64,000 bases of DNA from contig NZ_BDIR01000001.1 of the NCBI RefSeq assembly GCF_001895145.1, positions 186,001-250,000 of the forward strand, read 5' to 3'. A model generated the notes under the pieces. It was not told the DNA's origin. It ran no database searches and saw only the letters and a list, made by a program, of their open reading frames with translations. Source of the stretch: Arcobacter sp. LA11. GTDB lineage: Bacteria > Campylobacterota > Campylobacteria > Campylobacterales > Arcobacteraceae. A program made the translations under genes and the position numbers. This document shows, one piece after another, positions 9,188 through 17,600 of this stretch (within the stretch, counting starts at the first letter, position 1; each line of letters opens with the position of its first letter).

Positions 9188-9312
9188 CTTATACATATAA
9201 GTATAATATTATTGATGATACAAAAATTATATTTAAAGATAAATTATACATATATGTATTATTGATTTTTCTTTTAATGGCGTAAAATTCTTTTTAATTA
9301 TACATATATGTA
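9188..9312. promoter_or_regulatory. Three palindromic operator-like sites between M48 and XRE genes
   Basis: Related palindromes occur at 9188-9201 (CTTATA-CA-TATAAG), 9246-9259 (ATACATATATGTAT, perfect) and 9301-9312 (TACATATATGTA, perfect). The third ends 12 bp before the XRE start codon. Three copies of a shared TACATATA core at a divergent promoter are what a small XRE repressor would bind to control itself and the M48 gene. Confidence 0.7.
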
Positions 9313-9324
9313 AAAAGGTTTTTA

Positions 9325-9564
9325 ATGTACAATTTCACACAAGAAGAACTAATAAAGTTTCATAATAAAATTTCTGATAATGTGAAAAAGGTAAGAAAAG
9401 AAAAAGGTTATACTCAACTTGATTTATCTTTGGAGTTAGGTATGAAAAACTCTAGTTTTATTTCCCATGCTGAAAATCATAAAATTGAAACACATCATTA
9501 TTCAATAGAACATCTATATAAAATGTCAGTTATTTTTAAAGTTGAATTATCAGCGTTTTATTAA
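9325..9564 (+). CDS. XRE-family helix-turn-helix regulator
   Basis: A 79-aa protein made almost entirely of an XRE (Cro/CI type) HTH: VRKEKGYTQLDLSLELGM forms the turn and FISHAENH the recognition segment, at about residues 23-50. It is divergent from the M48 gene and its promoter gap contains three similar palindromes, so it likely represses itself and the protease gene. AAAAAGG lies upstream. The small size is normal for single-domain regulators of mobile elements. Confidence 0.85.
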   Translation: MYNFTQEELIKFHNKISDNVKKVRKEKGYTQLDLSLELGMKNSSFISHAENHKIETHHYSIEHLYKMSVIFKVELSAFY

Positions 9565-9583
9565 TTACAGAAAGAAAATAACC

Positions 9584-10615
9584 CTAATTCAAATATAAAT
9601 TATTATACTCCTTATTTAAAATAGGCTCTTTCTTTTTTTCAATTAAAGAGTCCAAATATTCATTAGTTAAATTATCTCTTTTTAGTTCATTTTCAAAGAT
9701 TGTTTCAAAGTCAATTTCCTTCATAATCTCTTTTGAGGTATCAACAATTTTTTTTAAATGTTCTTTCATATTATTGGCATCTCTATCCCAAGATTTTAAA
9801 TATAGTTCTGAATTTTGAGTAATACCTATATGTTTAGAAACAATATAAGCAACACTTTCTCGTTCTCCCTCTTTTTGTGAAGTATCTAAATGTATCTTTT
9901 TATAATTATCTTGTCCGTGCATTAAATGGTGTCCTAACTCGTGGAATAGTGTTCCAACTTTTGAATTTAAAGACTTTTTAGAATTTGAGTTTATAACTAT
10001 ATGTTTATTACTAATTTGATAGTAACCTCCAAGTGATTCTTTGAGTTTTTTTTCTTCAATACTTACGTTAAATTTCTTTTTTACTTCTTCGTATAATTCT
10101 TGTAACATTTCTTTTGAAATTGTTGAGTATGGATTGCTATATGATAAAGGTTTTATTTTTTCTAACTCTTTGGCATTAGTTTGAGAAACATCAAACACTG
10201 GTACTAAAATAAATGATATATCAGTTTTGATTTTTTGATTATTATTGTCAAGGATATATTTATATCTTCCTTTACTATCTTTTATTGCTTTATTATTCTC
10301 ATCTCTTTGAACTTTATAGTTTTGTTTTGGAGCAAAGACTTTTAAAGCTTGTCGTCCTTTATTAACCTTTACTTCCATATTTTGCCATTGTTTAAAACTT
10401 GATACATAAGATAAGTCCATAGCTCTTAATTGAGCTTGTGAGTTTAATAACCAGATATTGTTAAATGAATAGTTGTTAAATCTTGCAACATTAGAGTAAA
10501 ACTCTTTTACTATCTCTTCTGTTTTAGGATTATCAAGTTTTTTAATTAATTCTTCTAAATCTTTTTCAATATTAAATTGTTTTGTATCTATTTGTTTATT
10601 TTCATTTTTTGACAT
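9584..10615 (-). CDS. ardC: ArdC-family antirestriction protein (ssDNA-binding domain plus zincin domain)
   Basis: A 343-aa protein. Residues 15-145 match the ArdC N-terminal ssDNA-binding domain (FNNYSFNNIWLL near 46-57, the SFKQWQ segment, then KGRQALKVFAP). Residues 165-260 are a metallopeptidase-like domain with HELGH at 225-229. ArdC proteins protect incoming single-stranded DNA from restriction during conjugation. It lies 10 bp downstream of the relaxase gene on the same strand, fitting expression on transfer. The start has AAAGGA. Confidence 0.88.
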   Translation of the reverse strand: MSKNENKQIDTKQFNIEKDLEELIKKLDNPKTEEIVKEFYSNVARFNNYSFNNIWLLNSQAQLRAMDLSYVSSFKQWQNMEVKVNKGRQALKVFAPKQNYKVQRDENNKAIKDSKGRYKYILDNNNQKIKTDISFILVPVFDVSQTNAKELEKIKPLSYSNPYSTISKEMLQELYEEVKKKFNVSIEEKKLKESLGGYYQISNKHIVINSNSKKSLNSKVGTLFHELGHHLMHGQDNYKKIHLDTSQKEGERESVAYIVSKHIGITQNSELYLKSWDRDANNMKEHLKKIVDTSKEIMKEIDFETIFENELKRDNLTNEYLDSLIEKKKEPILNKEYNNLYLN

Positions 10616-10625
10616 AGTTTTTCCT

Positions 10626-11963
10626 TTATTTTAAATTTTTTTGTTCATAACTTGGTGATTGTTTTAAAGCTTGTTTTTTAGTATTAATTTGGCTTTTTAC
10701 AAATTTTAAATAACTGTTATACAATTCAAGTTTATTTGATAGGATTTCTTCTTGTGAATACATTTTAAGTGAATTATTTGAAAGTAGATAGTTTTTTACA
10801 TTTATCTTTTCACTAAATAGTTTTTTGATTTTCTCTTGATTCTCTTTGTTTTCAAGTAGAAGGATTAACTCAACATCTAAGTTTCTTATTTGTCTATTAA
10901 TATTGTCTTGTTGGTATTTAAGATTTTCTTCTATTTGCCTTCTTTTATGTCTCTGTTCATTCTTCCAATAGTTCTTACTTCTTACAACAGAAGTTATAAA
11001 ACTCTCTTGATTGATTTCACCATTTTTTAACTTTTGATTTTGAAGCTTTTCAAAAAAGTTGTGTTCTTTGTTTGTATATAAAGTAAAGTCTTTTAATGAT
11101 TTAAAACAGTTATTTCTATAAGTTTTCATTTCCTTTACATAGTGAAATACAAAACTATTTTTGTACTCCTTTAAAGACTTTATGGAGTCATTTATAGTTT
11201 TTATATGTAATAGAGTATGAGATATTGATTTTTTAACTGAGGATATTTCTTTAAAGAGATTCTTTTTTTCTTTTAGAATATAATATTTTTGAGTTCTTGA
11301 AAAATTAAAACGACTCTTTTTATCTTCAAAGATTCCTCTTGATATTTGATATAGAGTATCTATTTCACTTTTTGCAATAATATGGTGTTTTTTGTTCTCA
11401 TAATAAGATTTTATTTTTTCTATTTTACTCTCTTTCATTTCATTGAAGGTTTTAACTCCTAACTTTTCCCTAGTTTCTTTTTTTGTAAAAAATTGAATAT
11501 AATTAGTCATTAAAGATTTTTTATAATTAACTTTAAAGGGCTTATCCGTAGGGATTTTATTGGAAACTACAAGATGATAATGTTCCATATTAATATTTTC
11601 ACCATACTCATTTTTTCTAGGTTTTTCTTCAATAGCTAATAAATAGTTTTTGTCTTTGAAGTCATTTTGAAGTTTAGAGATAAATCGCTCTCTTAGATTT
11701 AATTGTTCTTCTTTATCAAGCTTTTCCCACCGTGAAACTTTACAAGGACTTATGATGATGTGTTTTAAGCCAATTTCTTCTACTTTTCCCTTTTCAAATA
11801 ATTGTATTTTCCCCTCCTTGGATTCTGATTTAAGATAATTAATTAGTCCATACTTTTCTCTATCATAGTAGTGTTTATCTTCCTTTTGTTTATTTTGGAC
11901 AACTTTAACTATTGGTTGTAAAGATTCTTCATTAACAGACTTTTTATATTTAAATTTACTCAT
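10626..11963 (-). CDS. Relaxase / mobilization protein (HUH type, probably MOBP-like)
   Basis: A 445-aa protein. Residues 30-200 carry features of a relaxase: KHIIISP near 68-73 and H128-Y-H130-L-V-V-S-N135, matching the HxHxxxxN metal motif. Candidate nucleophile tyrosines are Y32, Y33 and Y38. Residues 220-440 are strongly charged and helical, probably coiled coil. A relaxase nicks oriT and leads the strand into the recipient. The start overlaps the upstream gene by 8 bp. The MOBP-like assignment leans on the RP4/R64-like nick sequence at 13328-13335. Confidence 0.75.
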   Translation of the reverse strand: MSKFKYKKSVNEESLQPIVKVVQNKQKEDKHYYDREKYGLINYLKSESKEGKIQLFEKGKVEEIGLKHIIISPCKVSRWEKLDKEEQLNLRERFISKLQNDFKDKNYLLAIEEKPRKNEYGENINMEHYHLVVSNKIPTDKPFKVNYKKSLMTNYIQFFTKKETREKLGVKTFNEMKESKIEKIKSYYENKKHHIIAKSEIDTLYQISRGIFEDKKSRFNFSRTQKYYILKEKKNLFKEISSVKKSISHTLLHIKTINDSIKSLKEYKNSFVFHYVKEMKTYRNNCFKSLKDFTLYTNKEHNFFEKLQNQKLKNGEINQESFITSVVRSKNYWKNEQRHKRRQIEENLKYQQDNINRQIRNLDVELILLLENKENQEKIKKLFSEKINVKNYLLSNNSLKMYSQEEILSNKLELYNSYLKFVKSQINTKKQALKQSPSYEQKNLK

Positions 11964-12429
11964 TTGAAGCCTTTAAAACATTTTGTAATTGTTTAACATA
12001 AGAAGCTAATAGAAAGATTTTCTCTTTGCTATTATTAGTTTTATTTACTTGTGTGATTAAGGAGTTAATAACTGGTGTATTTACAAGTTTAAATAGTTTT
12101 TTATAGTCATATTCAACTTCTCTTTTTAATCTTAATTCTTTATTGTTTTTTGCTTTTAAGTTATTGATATATACAGAGTAAGAAGAGATTTTCTTGATAG
12201 TATCTTGGTTTATATTTGATTTTGAAATATCATATTGACTGATTAATAAATAAAGTAAATTTTCAAACTCTCTTATTATATGTTTCTTTAATGGATCTTC
12301 TTCTTTTTTTGAATTAAAAATCTTATCTTTACAGTATGCCGTTAAAGTCATTTTAGAGTTACTTACTTTTATTTGCAAATCTTGATACTCTTTTTCTTCT
12401 AAATAGACTGATATTTTCTTTCTTTTCAT
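11956..12429 (-). CDS. MobC-like relaxosome accessory protein
   Basis: A 157-aa basic protein. The N-terminus (KRKKISVYLEEKEYQDLQIK) has a ribbon-helix-helix pattern, followed by SNSKMTLTAYCKDKIF, which resembles mobilisation MobC-type proteins that bind oriT and aid the relaxase. The rest is helical and Lys-rich. I place the start at ATG 12429, which has AAAGAG; an upstream in-frame ATG at 12471 would overlap the previous gene. The stop overlaps the relaxase start, suggesting translational coupling. Confidence 0.65.
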   Translation of the reverse strand: MKRKKISVYLEEKEYQDLQIKVSNSKMTLTAYCKDKIFNSKKEEDPLKKHIIREFENLLYLLISQYDISKSNINQDTIKKISSYSVYINNLKAKNNKELRLKREVEYDYKKLFKLVNTPVINSLITQVNKTNNSKEKIFLLASYVKQLQNVLKASNE

Positions 12430-12439
12430 AAAATACTCT

Positions 12440-12880
12440 TTATGATAGTGAAAAAAGAGATTCAACATCACTCATAATTGAAGAAGCTATTAGTTTTGAA
12501 TTTTCTTTTATATAGATTTTAAAATGTTTATAATCAAAACCATTTAACAGAGCAACTTTTTTAATTAAGTATTCTCTATCTCTATCATTAAATTCTTTTT
12601 GTTTGAACATTGTTTGAAGTCTTTCAATCTCACCTTTGTATTTTTCAATTTCTTCTTTTTCTAAGATATCAAGTATCTCTTTTTTTATTTCTTGTAACTT
12701 CTTTTGTCCTTGTTTAAACAAATAAGTTTTACTTACTTTTGAAACTGTTTTTAAAGCTTTATCTTTTAAGTTCTTTACTTCATTTAGCCTAGGTAAGAAC
12801 TCTTTTTTTTGATGTGAATCTAATTGATTATAAAGTTCTACTGTATTGAAGTATTCCTCTTTTAATATTTCATTTGTCAT
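12440..12880 (-). CDS. Hypothetical protein in the mobilization operon
   Basis: A 146-aa, Lys- and Glu-rich protein that I do not recognise. Residues 30-95 look like a long helix or coiled coil. No membrane segment, cysteine motif or signal peptide is seen. It starts at ATG 12880 with AAGGAG and overlaps the upstream gene by 11 bp, so it is part of the leftward run that ends in ardC. A role in the relaxosome is possible from context only. Confidence 0.55.
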   Translation of the reverse strand: MTNEILKEEYFNTVELYNQLDSHQKKEFLPRLNEVKNLKDKALKTVSKVSKTYLFKQGQKKLQEIKKEILDILEKEEIEKYKGEIERLQTMFKQKEFNDRDREYLIKKVALLNGFDYKHFKIYIKENSKLIASSIMSDVESLFSLS

Positions 12881-13190
12881 AATTTTCTCCTTGGAATTTT
12901 TTTAGATACGAAGAAAAGGATGAGTCATTGTTATTACTTTTTTGATAGTTCTTTTTATAAGAGATATAATCAATAGACAATTTTTTTAAGACTCTTAATT
13001 CAGTAGTTGAAAAAGTTAAAGTTTGGGAATTAGAATTAGATTCTTTTAGTTTTATTGATGCAAGTTTGAGTTTGGTTTTTATTGAATCAATTATTGTTAT
13101 ATCAATATCTAAAATATTAAGGTAAAGAATATTATCAAAGACTTTGCTGAACCTTTTTAAATTCTTTTTATTTAGTGAAATAGTGTGCAT
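12870..13190 (-). CDS. Hypothetical protein, first gene of the mobilization operon
   Basis: A 106-aa protein, unrecognised. It is rich in K, L, S and I with no cysteine or clear motif. The Ser/Asn-rich C-terminal stretch looks flexible. The ATG at 13190 is preceded by AAGGAAGG. It sits about 145 bp from the nick-like site and heads the mobilization gene run, where oriT-binding accessory proteins are often encoded. Confidence 0.5.
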   Translation of the reverse strand: MHTISLNKKNLKRFSKVFDNILYLNILDIDITIIDSIKTKLKLASIKLKESNSNSQTLTFSTTELRVLKKLSIDYISYKKNYQKSNNNDSSFSSYLKKFQGENYDK

Positions 13191-13301
13191 GACCTTCCTT
13201 TAATTCGTATCTATTACTTATTTTAATAAATGAGACTAGATGTCAAAAATAATTTAATTGATTGTCTCTAATTGTAGTTTTATCTTTTTCTATAACCCAA
13301 T

Positions 13302-13335
13302 CAAACTGTGTTTGTGACGAGTACGTCTATCCTGC
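13302..13335. other. oriT: Candidate origin of transfer (oriT) with RP4/R64-like nick region
   Basis: TATCCTGC at 13328-13335 matches the known IncP/IncI nick-region consensus (YATCCTG/Y), with the expected cut between 13334 and 13335. A 5-bp inverted repeat CAAAC-TGT-GTTTG (13302-13314) lies 13 bp upstream, the sort of repeat relaxases recognise. The site is in the 241-bp gap between the mobilization operon and a divergent gene, the normal place for oriT. The strand nicked is inferred by analogy. Confidence 0.6.
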
Positions 13336-13431
13336 TAATAGAAATTCTTAAAAATTTGATTTAATCACTTACCTTGCACTTGTTAATTTATATAATGGTA
13401 CAAATGTAAAATGTTAGGTTTGGAAATTGAT

Positions 13432-14844
13432 ATGAATAAAGATTTATTAAAAGAGTATTTAAAAGATGCAGGTTTTGATTACCATACAAAGAAATTAAAA
13501 CAAGCAGAGTATGCAAAGAATATTGTATTTAAAGGTAAGAATAGGACTTATACCCTTGAAGAAGTAAATGACTATAAACGTAAAACAAAACCACGTCTTG
13601 TAAATAATGAAAGTAGCTCAGTTCATAGACATATAATGGATAACCATAAATTAGCTATTTTTCAAATTCGAACAATAAACCCTAAATTTAATATACCTTC
13701 AAATGTTTTATCAGTTAAAGAGATTGATAGACATTTAAAATTACAGTATCAACAGTTTATGAACTATTTTGATTATATGAATAATTTTAAAATTGATGGT
13801 AATAGGTTGAATAAGCAATATGTGTGGATTTTAGAATTAAGTAAAGCATTAAATATCCATTCTAATTCTATTGATGTTCTAGAAAGTAAATCAGATTTAG
13901 AACACTACTTGAAAAGTATAATATATTCTAAAAATAAGAACAATATTGGAAAAATTCAACTTATTATTACAGAATATACTTTGAAGCATTTAGAAAGACT
14001 ATTTAAAGATTTAAAAATAAGAGTTAAAAATAAATATATACAATTATCTCTAAAAAAAATTGGAGAAAAGTTCTATATAAAAGGAATGGGAGGTAAAGTT
14101 GAAGAAGGAATTTATTTTAAACTACTTACAAAAGAGAAAAACTCAAAGCTAAAACTAATAAAGTATTTTTATAAAAATATATTGAAAGAACGCAAACAAA
14201 AGCCTACAAAGGAACATTTTATTTTTGGAAGGTTGGGTTTTAGGATTAAGCAATTTAGTAAAGACTTTTTTAATCGAAAAGTTAAAAAGTATATTTTATA
14301 TAGAACTAATAATAAGCTATTCTCTATGATTAAGAATAAAAATAAAGATATTCAATTAACTCCAAGTATAAAAGATTTAAAAACATTTCTTTTTTATAGT
14401 GCTTCACTTTTTAGGAAACAATTTTTAAGATATGAAAATTATGAGAATATGAAGTTTGTATATTATTTGAAGAATAAGAAGTTTGATACAAAATGGGTTG
14501 AGATAGTTAATCTAAATACCTATGAAAAAGGAGGTTTTTTGGAGAGTTTTTCAAGTAATGGAGATATTTATAGGGAAGAAGATTTTTTAGGTAAATACGA
14601 TAGAAATATTAAACAGTTTTTTAAAGAATTAACAATTAAAAATATATTAACAAGAGATTCTTTTCTTGAAAACTATAAATCAAAAGAGTTTTATATGAAA
14701 AGATTAATCTCAAAATTATGGGTAGGGTACTTGGAGTACTTACATTATTGCGTCAGAAGAATCGGACTTAATGAATATATGGAAGAGTTAATTAGAAATA
14801 AATGTAGACTTTCAATAAGAGTAGATATTTTTGAGAATTTTTAA
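13432..14844 (+). CDS. Hypothetical basic protein (possible element replication or maintenance)
   Basis: A 470-aa, very Lys-rich protein that I do not recognise. It has no membrane segment, signal peptide or cysteine motif, and the basic charge suggests nucleic-acid binding. I prefer ATG 13432, preceded by GGAAA, because a TATAAT at 13391-13396 would put the transcript start near 13403, leaving almost no leader for ATG 13411. It is divergent from the mobilization operon across the oriT candidate. It could be a replication initiator, but nothing in the sequence proves this. Its stop overlaps the convergent nuclease gene by 4 bp. Confidence 0.55.
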   Translation: MNKDLLKEYLKDAGFDYHTKKLKQAEYAKNIVFKGKNRTYTLEEVNDYKRKTKPRLVNNESSSVHRHIMDNHKLAIFQIRTINPKFNIPSNVLSVKEIDRHLKLQYQQFMNYFDYMNNFKIDGNRLNKQYVWILELSKALNIHSNSIDVLESKSDLEHYLKSIIYSKNKNNIGKIQLIITEYTLKHLERLFKDLKIRVKNKYIQLSLKKIGEKFYIKGMGGKVEEGIYFKLLTKEKNSKLKLIKYFYKNILKERKQKPTKEHFIFGRLGFRIKQFSKDFFNRKVKKYILYRTNNKLFSMIKNKNKDIQLTPSIKDLKTFLFYSASLFRKQFLRYENYENMKFVYYLKNKKFDTKWVEIVNLNTYEKGGFLESFSSNGDIYREEDFLGKYDRNIKQFFKELTIKNILTRDSFLENYKSKEFYMKRLISKLWVGYLEYLHYCVRRIGLNEYMEELIRNKCRLSIRVDIFENF

Positions 14845-15611
14845 GTGTAAAGTTTGAGTTCTATTCCAATTGGACAATGATCTGAACCTTCAATCTCATC
14901 TAAAATAAATGCATTTAATAATGAATCTTTTAAATCTTCAGAAATGAATATATAATCAATTCTCCATCCTTCATTTTTTTCTCGTCCTTTTGAGCGATAT
15001 GACCACCAAGTATAAGCTTCATTTTTTTCTCCATGTATATATCTATATGTATCTATATATCCTTTCTTTACAAATTTATCCATACAAAAACGTTCTTTAT
15101 CTGAAAAACCTGACTTATCATATATCTTACTTTTTTTTAAATCAATATCTCTATGTGCAATATTGAAGTCTCCACAAATTATAATAGATTTGCCTTCTTT
15201 CCTAAGTTTTTCACAATATTTGTAAAATTTATTAAAAAATTTTATTTTAAAGTTTAATCTAGTTTTAGAAGTTTTACCATTAGGGAAATATACATTAAAG
15301 ATAATAATGTCATTATAATGATGTTCAATTATTCTACCCTCAGAATTTGAATCAACAAATTCACAAAAGTTAGAGTTAGAGAGAGGTATATTAGAGTATG
15401 TCAATGTTCCTGATAAGCCTTTATTTTTACCACTATTGACAATTGAAAAAGTGTAACCCTTATTTATATTACTAGGTACCTCTTTCTCTATTGCTTTTAT
15501 TTCTTGAAAACATAAAATATCTGGCTTTATGTATTCTATCCATTCAAGAACATTTTTTTTTGATAAGGCTCGAATTCCATTGACATTCCAAGAATAAATT
15601 TTTATAGACAT
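14841..15611 (-). CDS. xth: Exodeoxyribonuclease III-like AP endonuclease
   Basis: A 256-aa protein with the full ExoIII/EEP set in order: WNVNGIRA (8-15), FQEIKA near 35-40, GDFNIAHRDID near 146-156, RIDYIF near 218-223 and GSDHCPI near 243-249. These supply the Asn, Glu, Asp and His residues for metal-dependent cleavage at abasic sites. The length is normal (about 250-270). Because it lies within a mobile element it is probably an extra copy. It is convergent with the basic protein gene and overlaps it by 4 bp. Confidence 0.88.
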   Translation of the reverse strand: MSIKIYSWNVNGIRALSKKNVLEWIEYIKPDILCFQEIKAIEKEVPSNINKGYTFSIVNSGKNKGLSGTLTYSNIPLSNSNFCEFVDSNSEGRIIEHHYNDIIIFNVYFPNGKTSKTRLNFKIKFFNKFYKYCEKLRKEGKSIIICGDFNIAHRDIDLKKSKIYDKSGFSDKERFCMDKFVKKGYIDTYRYIHGEKNEAYTWWSYRSKGREKNEGWRIDYIFISEDLKDSLLNAFILDEIEGSDHCPIGIELKLYT

Positions 15612-15877
15612 ATTAAAAAGTTAAGTTATCCGTTGAAATATTTAGAATATCTCGTAAATCTTTATTCAGTATTGTATTTGTTACTAGGTTCTTATTTTTC
15701 ATGACCAAAACTATATTATAAAATTGCTAAATAGTGACAACAAATTATATAAGAATAAATTATTTTTAACTCCTTTTAGGAAATATTATTAAATACTTTT
15801 AATATCTTGCAAATTGCAATAAAATAAGAAAACCAGAAAATATGCGATATAATTCCATAAAAAATTAATAGGTAATT

Positions 15878-16762
15878 ATGGTAAAAAAAGAAAATAAAAA
15901 AACAAATGAAGAAGTTGAAGAAAAACCAGTAGACCCAAGGAATAAACTAAATGAATTAAATGGGAAAGCATGGATGCCTGAAACAAAAAGTTTTGTTTAT
16001 CAAAAAGGATTAGGTTCAAAACATCCTCATGCACAAATAGAAAAACAGCATCCTGCTCCATTTTCTTATCAAGATATTGAGAAATTGATTAATTTTTTCA
16101 CGAAATCAAATGATATTGTATTAGACCCATTTTCTGGGGTAGGATCTACAATTAAAGCAGCAGCTTTAAATAATAGAAAAGGTGTAGGGATTGAATTATC
16201 TGAACATTGGAACAATTTAGCAAAAGAAAGAATAGAGTTTGAAGTAGGAGAAGGTGAATCTAAAAATCACACTTTTATAAATAATGATTGTAGAAAAGCA
16301 TTAGATGAAATAAAGAAAGAAAGTATTGATTTTGTAGTTACAAGTCCTCCTTATTGGTCTATTTTAAATAAAAAAGCTGATCATAAAGTTAAAACAAGAG
16401 TTGAGAATGATTTGAAAACCAACTATTCTGACGATGATGATGATCTGGGGAATATTGAAGAATACAACAAGTTTTTAGATATATTAGTAAAAGATGTAAT
16501 TTTAAAATGTGGTAGAGCGCTAAAAGAAAAGAAATATTTGTGTTTAGTTGTGTCAGATTTTAGGAATAAATCTGAATATATAAGTTTTCATAGTGATTTA
16601 ATACAAAGAGTAAATAATTTAAAAATAGGTAAATATAAATTTTCATTACAAGGTGTTAAAGCTTTGTTACAAAATCATAAATCTCTAATGCCTTATGGTT
16701 ATCCTTATGCATATGTAGAGAATATCCATCATCAATATATATTAATCTTTAGAAAAGTCTAA
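15878..16762 (+). CDS. DNA methyltransferase, SPPY type (modification enzyme 1)
   Basis: A 294-aa protein. Motif I is LDPFSGVGST (82-91) and motif IV TSPPYW (155-160), so motif I precedes IV. SPPY is typical of N4-cytosine and some N6-adenine methylases. A Lys/Glu-rich region forms the first 20 residues. It is followed 3 bp later by a second methylase with the opposite motif order, and is convergent with a putative endonuclease pair. Two methylases with one nuclease fits a type IIS system, in which each strand of an asymmetric site needs its own enzyme. The 266-bp upstream gap shows nothing else. Confidence 0.85.
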   Translation: MVKKENKKTNEEVEEKPVDPRNKLNELNGKAWMPETKSFVYQKGLGSKHPHAQIEKQHPAPFSYQDIEKLINFFTKSNDIVLDPFSGVGSTIKAAALNNRKGVGIELSEHWNNLAKERIEFEVGEGESKNHTFINNDCRKALDEIKKESIDFVVTSPPYWSILNKKADHKVKTRVENDLKTNYSDDDDDLGNIEEYNKFLDILVKDVILKCGRALKEKKYLCLVVSDFRNKSEYISFHSDLIQRVNNLKIGKYKFSLQGVKALLQNHKSLMPYGYPYAYVENIHHQYILIFRKV

Positions 16763-16765
16763 AAT

Positions 16766-17587
16766 ATGATTGAATTCAATAAGAGTTATCAAGCAAATTG
16801 TGATATTTTTTTAAAAGATTTGATAAAAGAAAATATTAAATTTGATTTAGTGCTTACTGATCCACCTTATAATTTAAAAAAAGACTTTGGGAATAATAGT
16901 GATAATTTGACTCTTGATGAATTTATCTCTGTAAGTGAAGAACGAATTTCGGACTTAAAAAAGTTATTGTCAAAGAATGGAAGTGTTATATGGTTTGGTA
17001 TACATCATTTTATTGGTTTTATTCAAACAATAATGTATAAAGAGGGCTTACATTACCGTAGAATGAACATATGGTTTTATGAGAATGGATTTTCAAGAAG
17101 TAAGAAAACTCTTCAAACTCAGTATGAACCATTTTTATGGTTTTCAGAAAATGATAAAAAATGGGTTTATAATGTTGATGATGTAAGAGTCCCTTATAAA
17201 AGTAAAGATAGATTAAAAAACCCAGTTTATTATAAAGACTCAAAAGGGAATAAGAAAAAATGGGAGCCCAATCCAAATGGAGCGATGAGAGGTGATGTAT
17301 GGCAGTTCCCCACATTATCAGGTTCATTATATAAAAATGAAAGAACAAGCCATCCTACTCAAAAACCTGAATCGTTGATAACAGAAATAATAAAAGCATT
17401 TTGTCCTAAGAATGATGAGGGTTTTTATGAAGGAACAATTTTAGACCCCTTCCATGGATCAGGAACATTAGGTGTATGTTGTGAAAAATTGAATAATGAA
17501 GGGCATAAAATTAAATGGCTTGGCATAGAATTAGAAAAGAAATGGAATGATATTGGTATTCAAAGATTATCAGAAGTAAATAAGTAG
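16766..17587 (+). CDS. DNA methyltransferase, beta class, DPPY type (modification enzyme 2)
   Basis: A 273-aa protein. Motif IV is DPPY at 32-35 and motif I LDPFHGSGT near residue 228, with the target-recognition region between them, the beta-class order. SHPTQKP is visible near residue 193. DPPY favours N6-adenine. The start codon lies 3 bp past the stop of methylase 1, so they are translationally coupled. It shares a terminator hairpin with the convergent ferredoxin-nuclease gene. Confidence 0.87.
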   Translation: MIEFNKSYQANCDIFLKDLIKENIKFDLVLTDPPYNLKKDFGNNSDNLTLDEFISVSEERISDLKKLLSKNGSVIWFGIHHFIGFIQTIMYKEGLHYRRMNIWFYENGFSRSKKTLQTQYEPFLWFSENDKKWVYNVDDVRVPYKSKDRLKNPVYYKDSKGNKKKWEPNPNGAMRGDVWQFPTLSGSLYKNERTSHPTQKPESLITEIIKAFCPKNDEGFYEGTILDPFHGSGTLGVCCEKLNNEGHKIKWLGIELEKKWNDIGIQRLSEVNK

Positions 17588-17600
17588 TTATCTACTTATT
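17579..17600. terminator. Shared hairpin at the ends of convergent restriction-locus genes
   Basis: A perfect 9-bp stem AATAAGTAG/CTACTTATT with loop TTAT. Both stop codons lie in its arms: the methylase ends at 17587 and the opposite gene at 17592. It probably ends or stabilises both transcripts. The T tract is weak. Confidence 0.6.
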
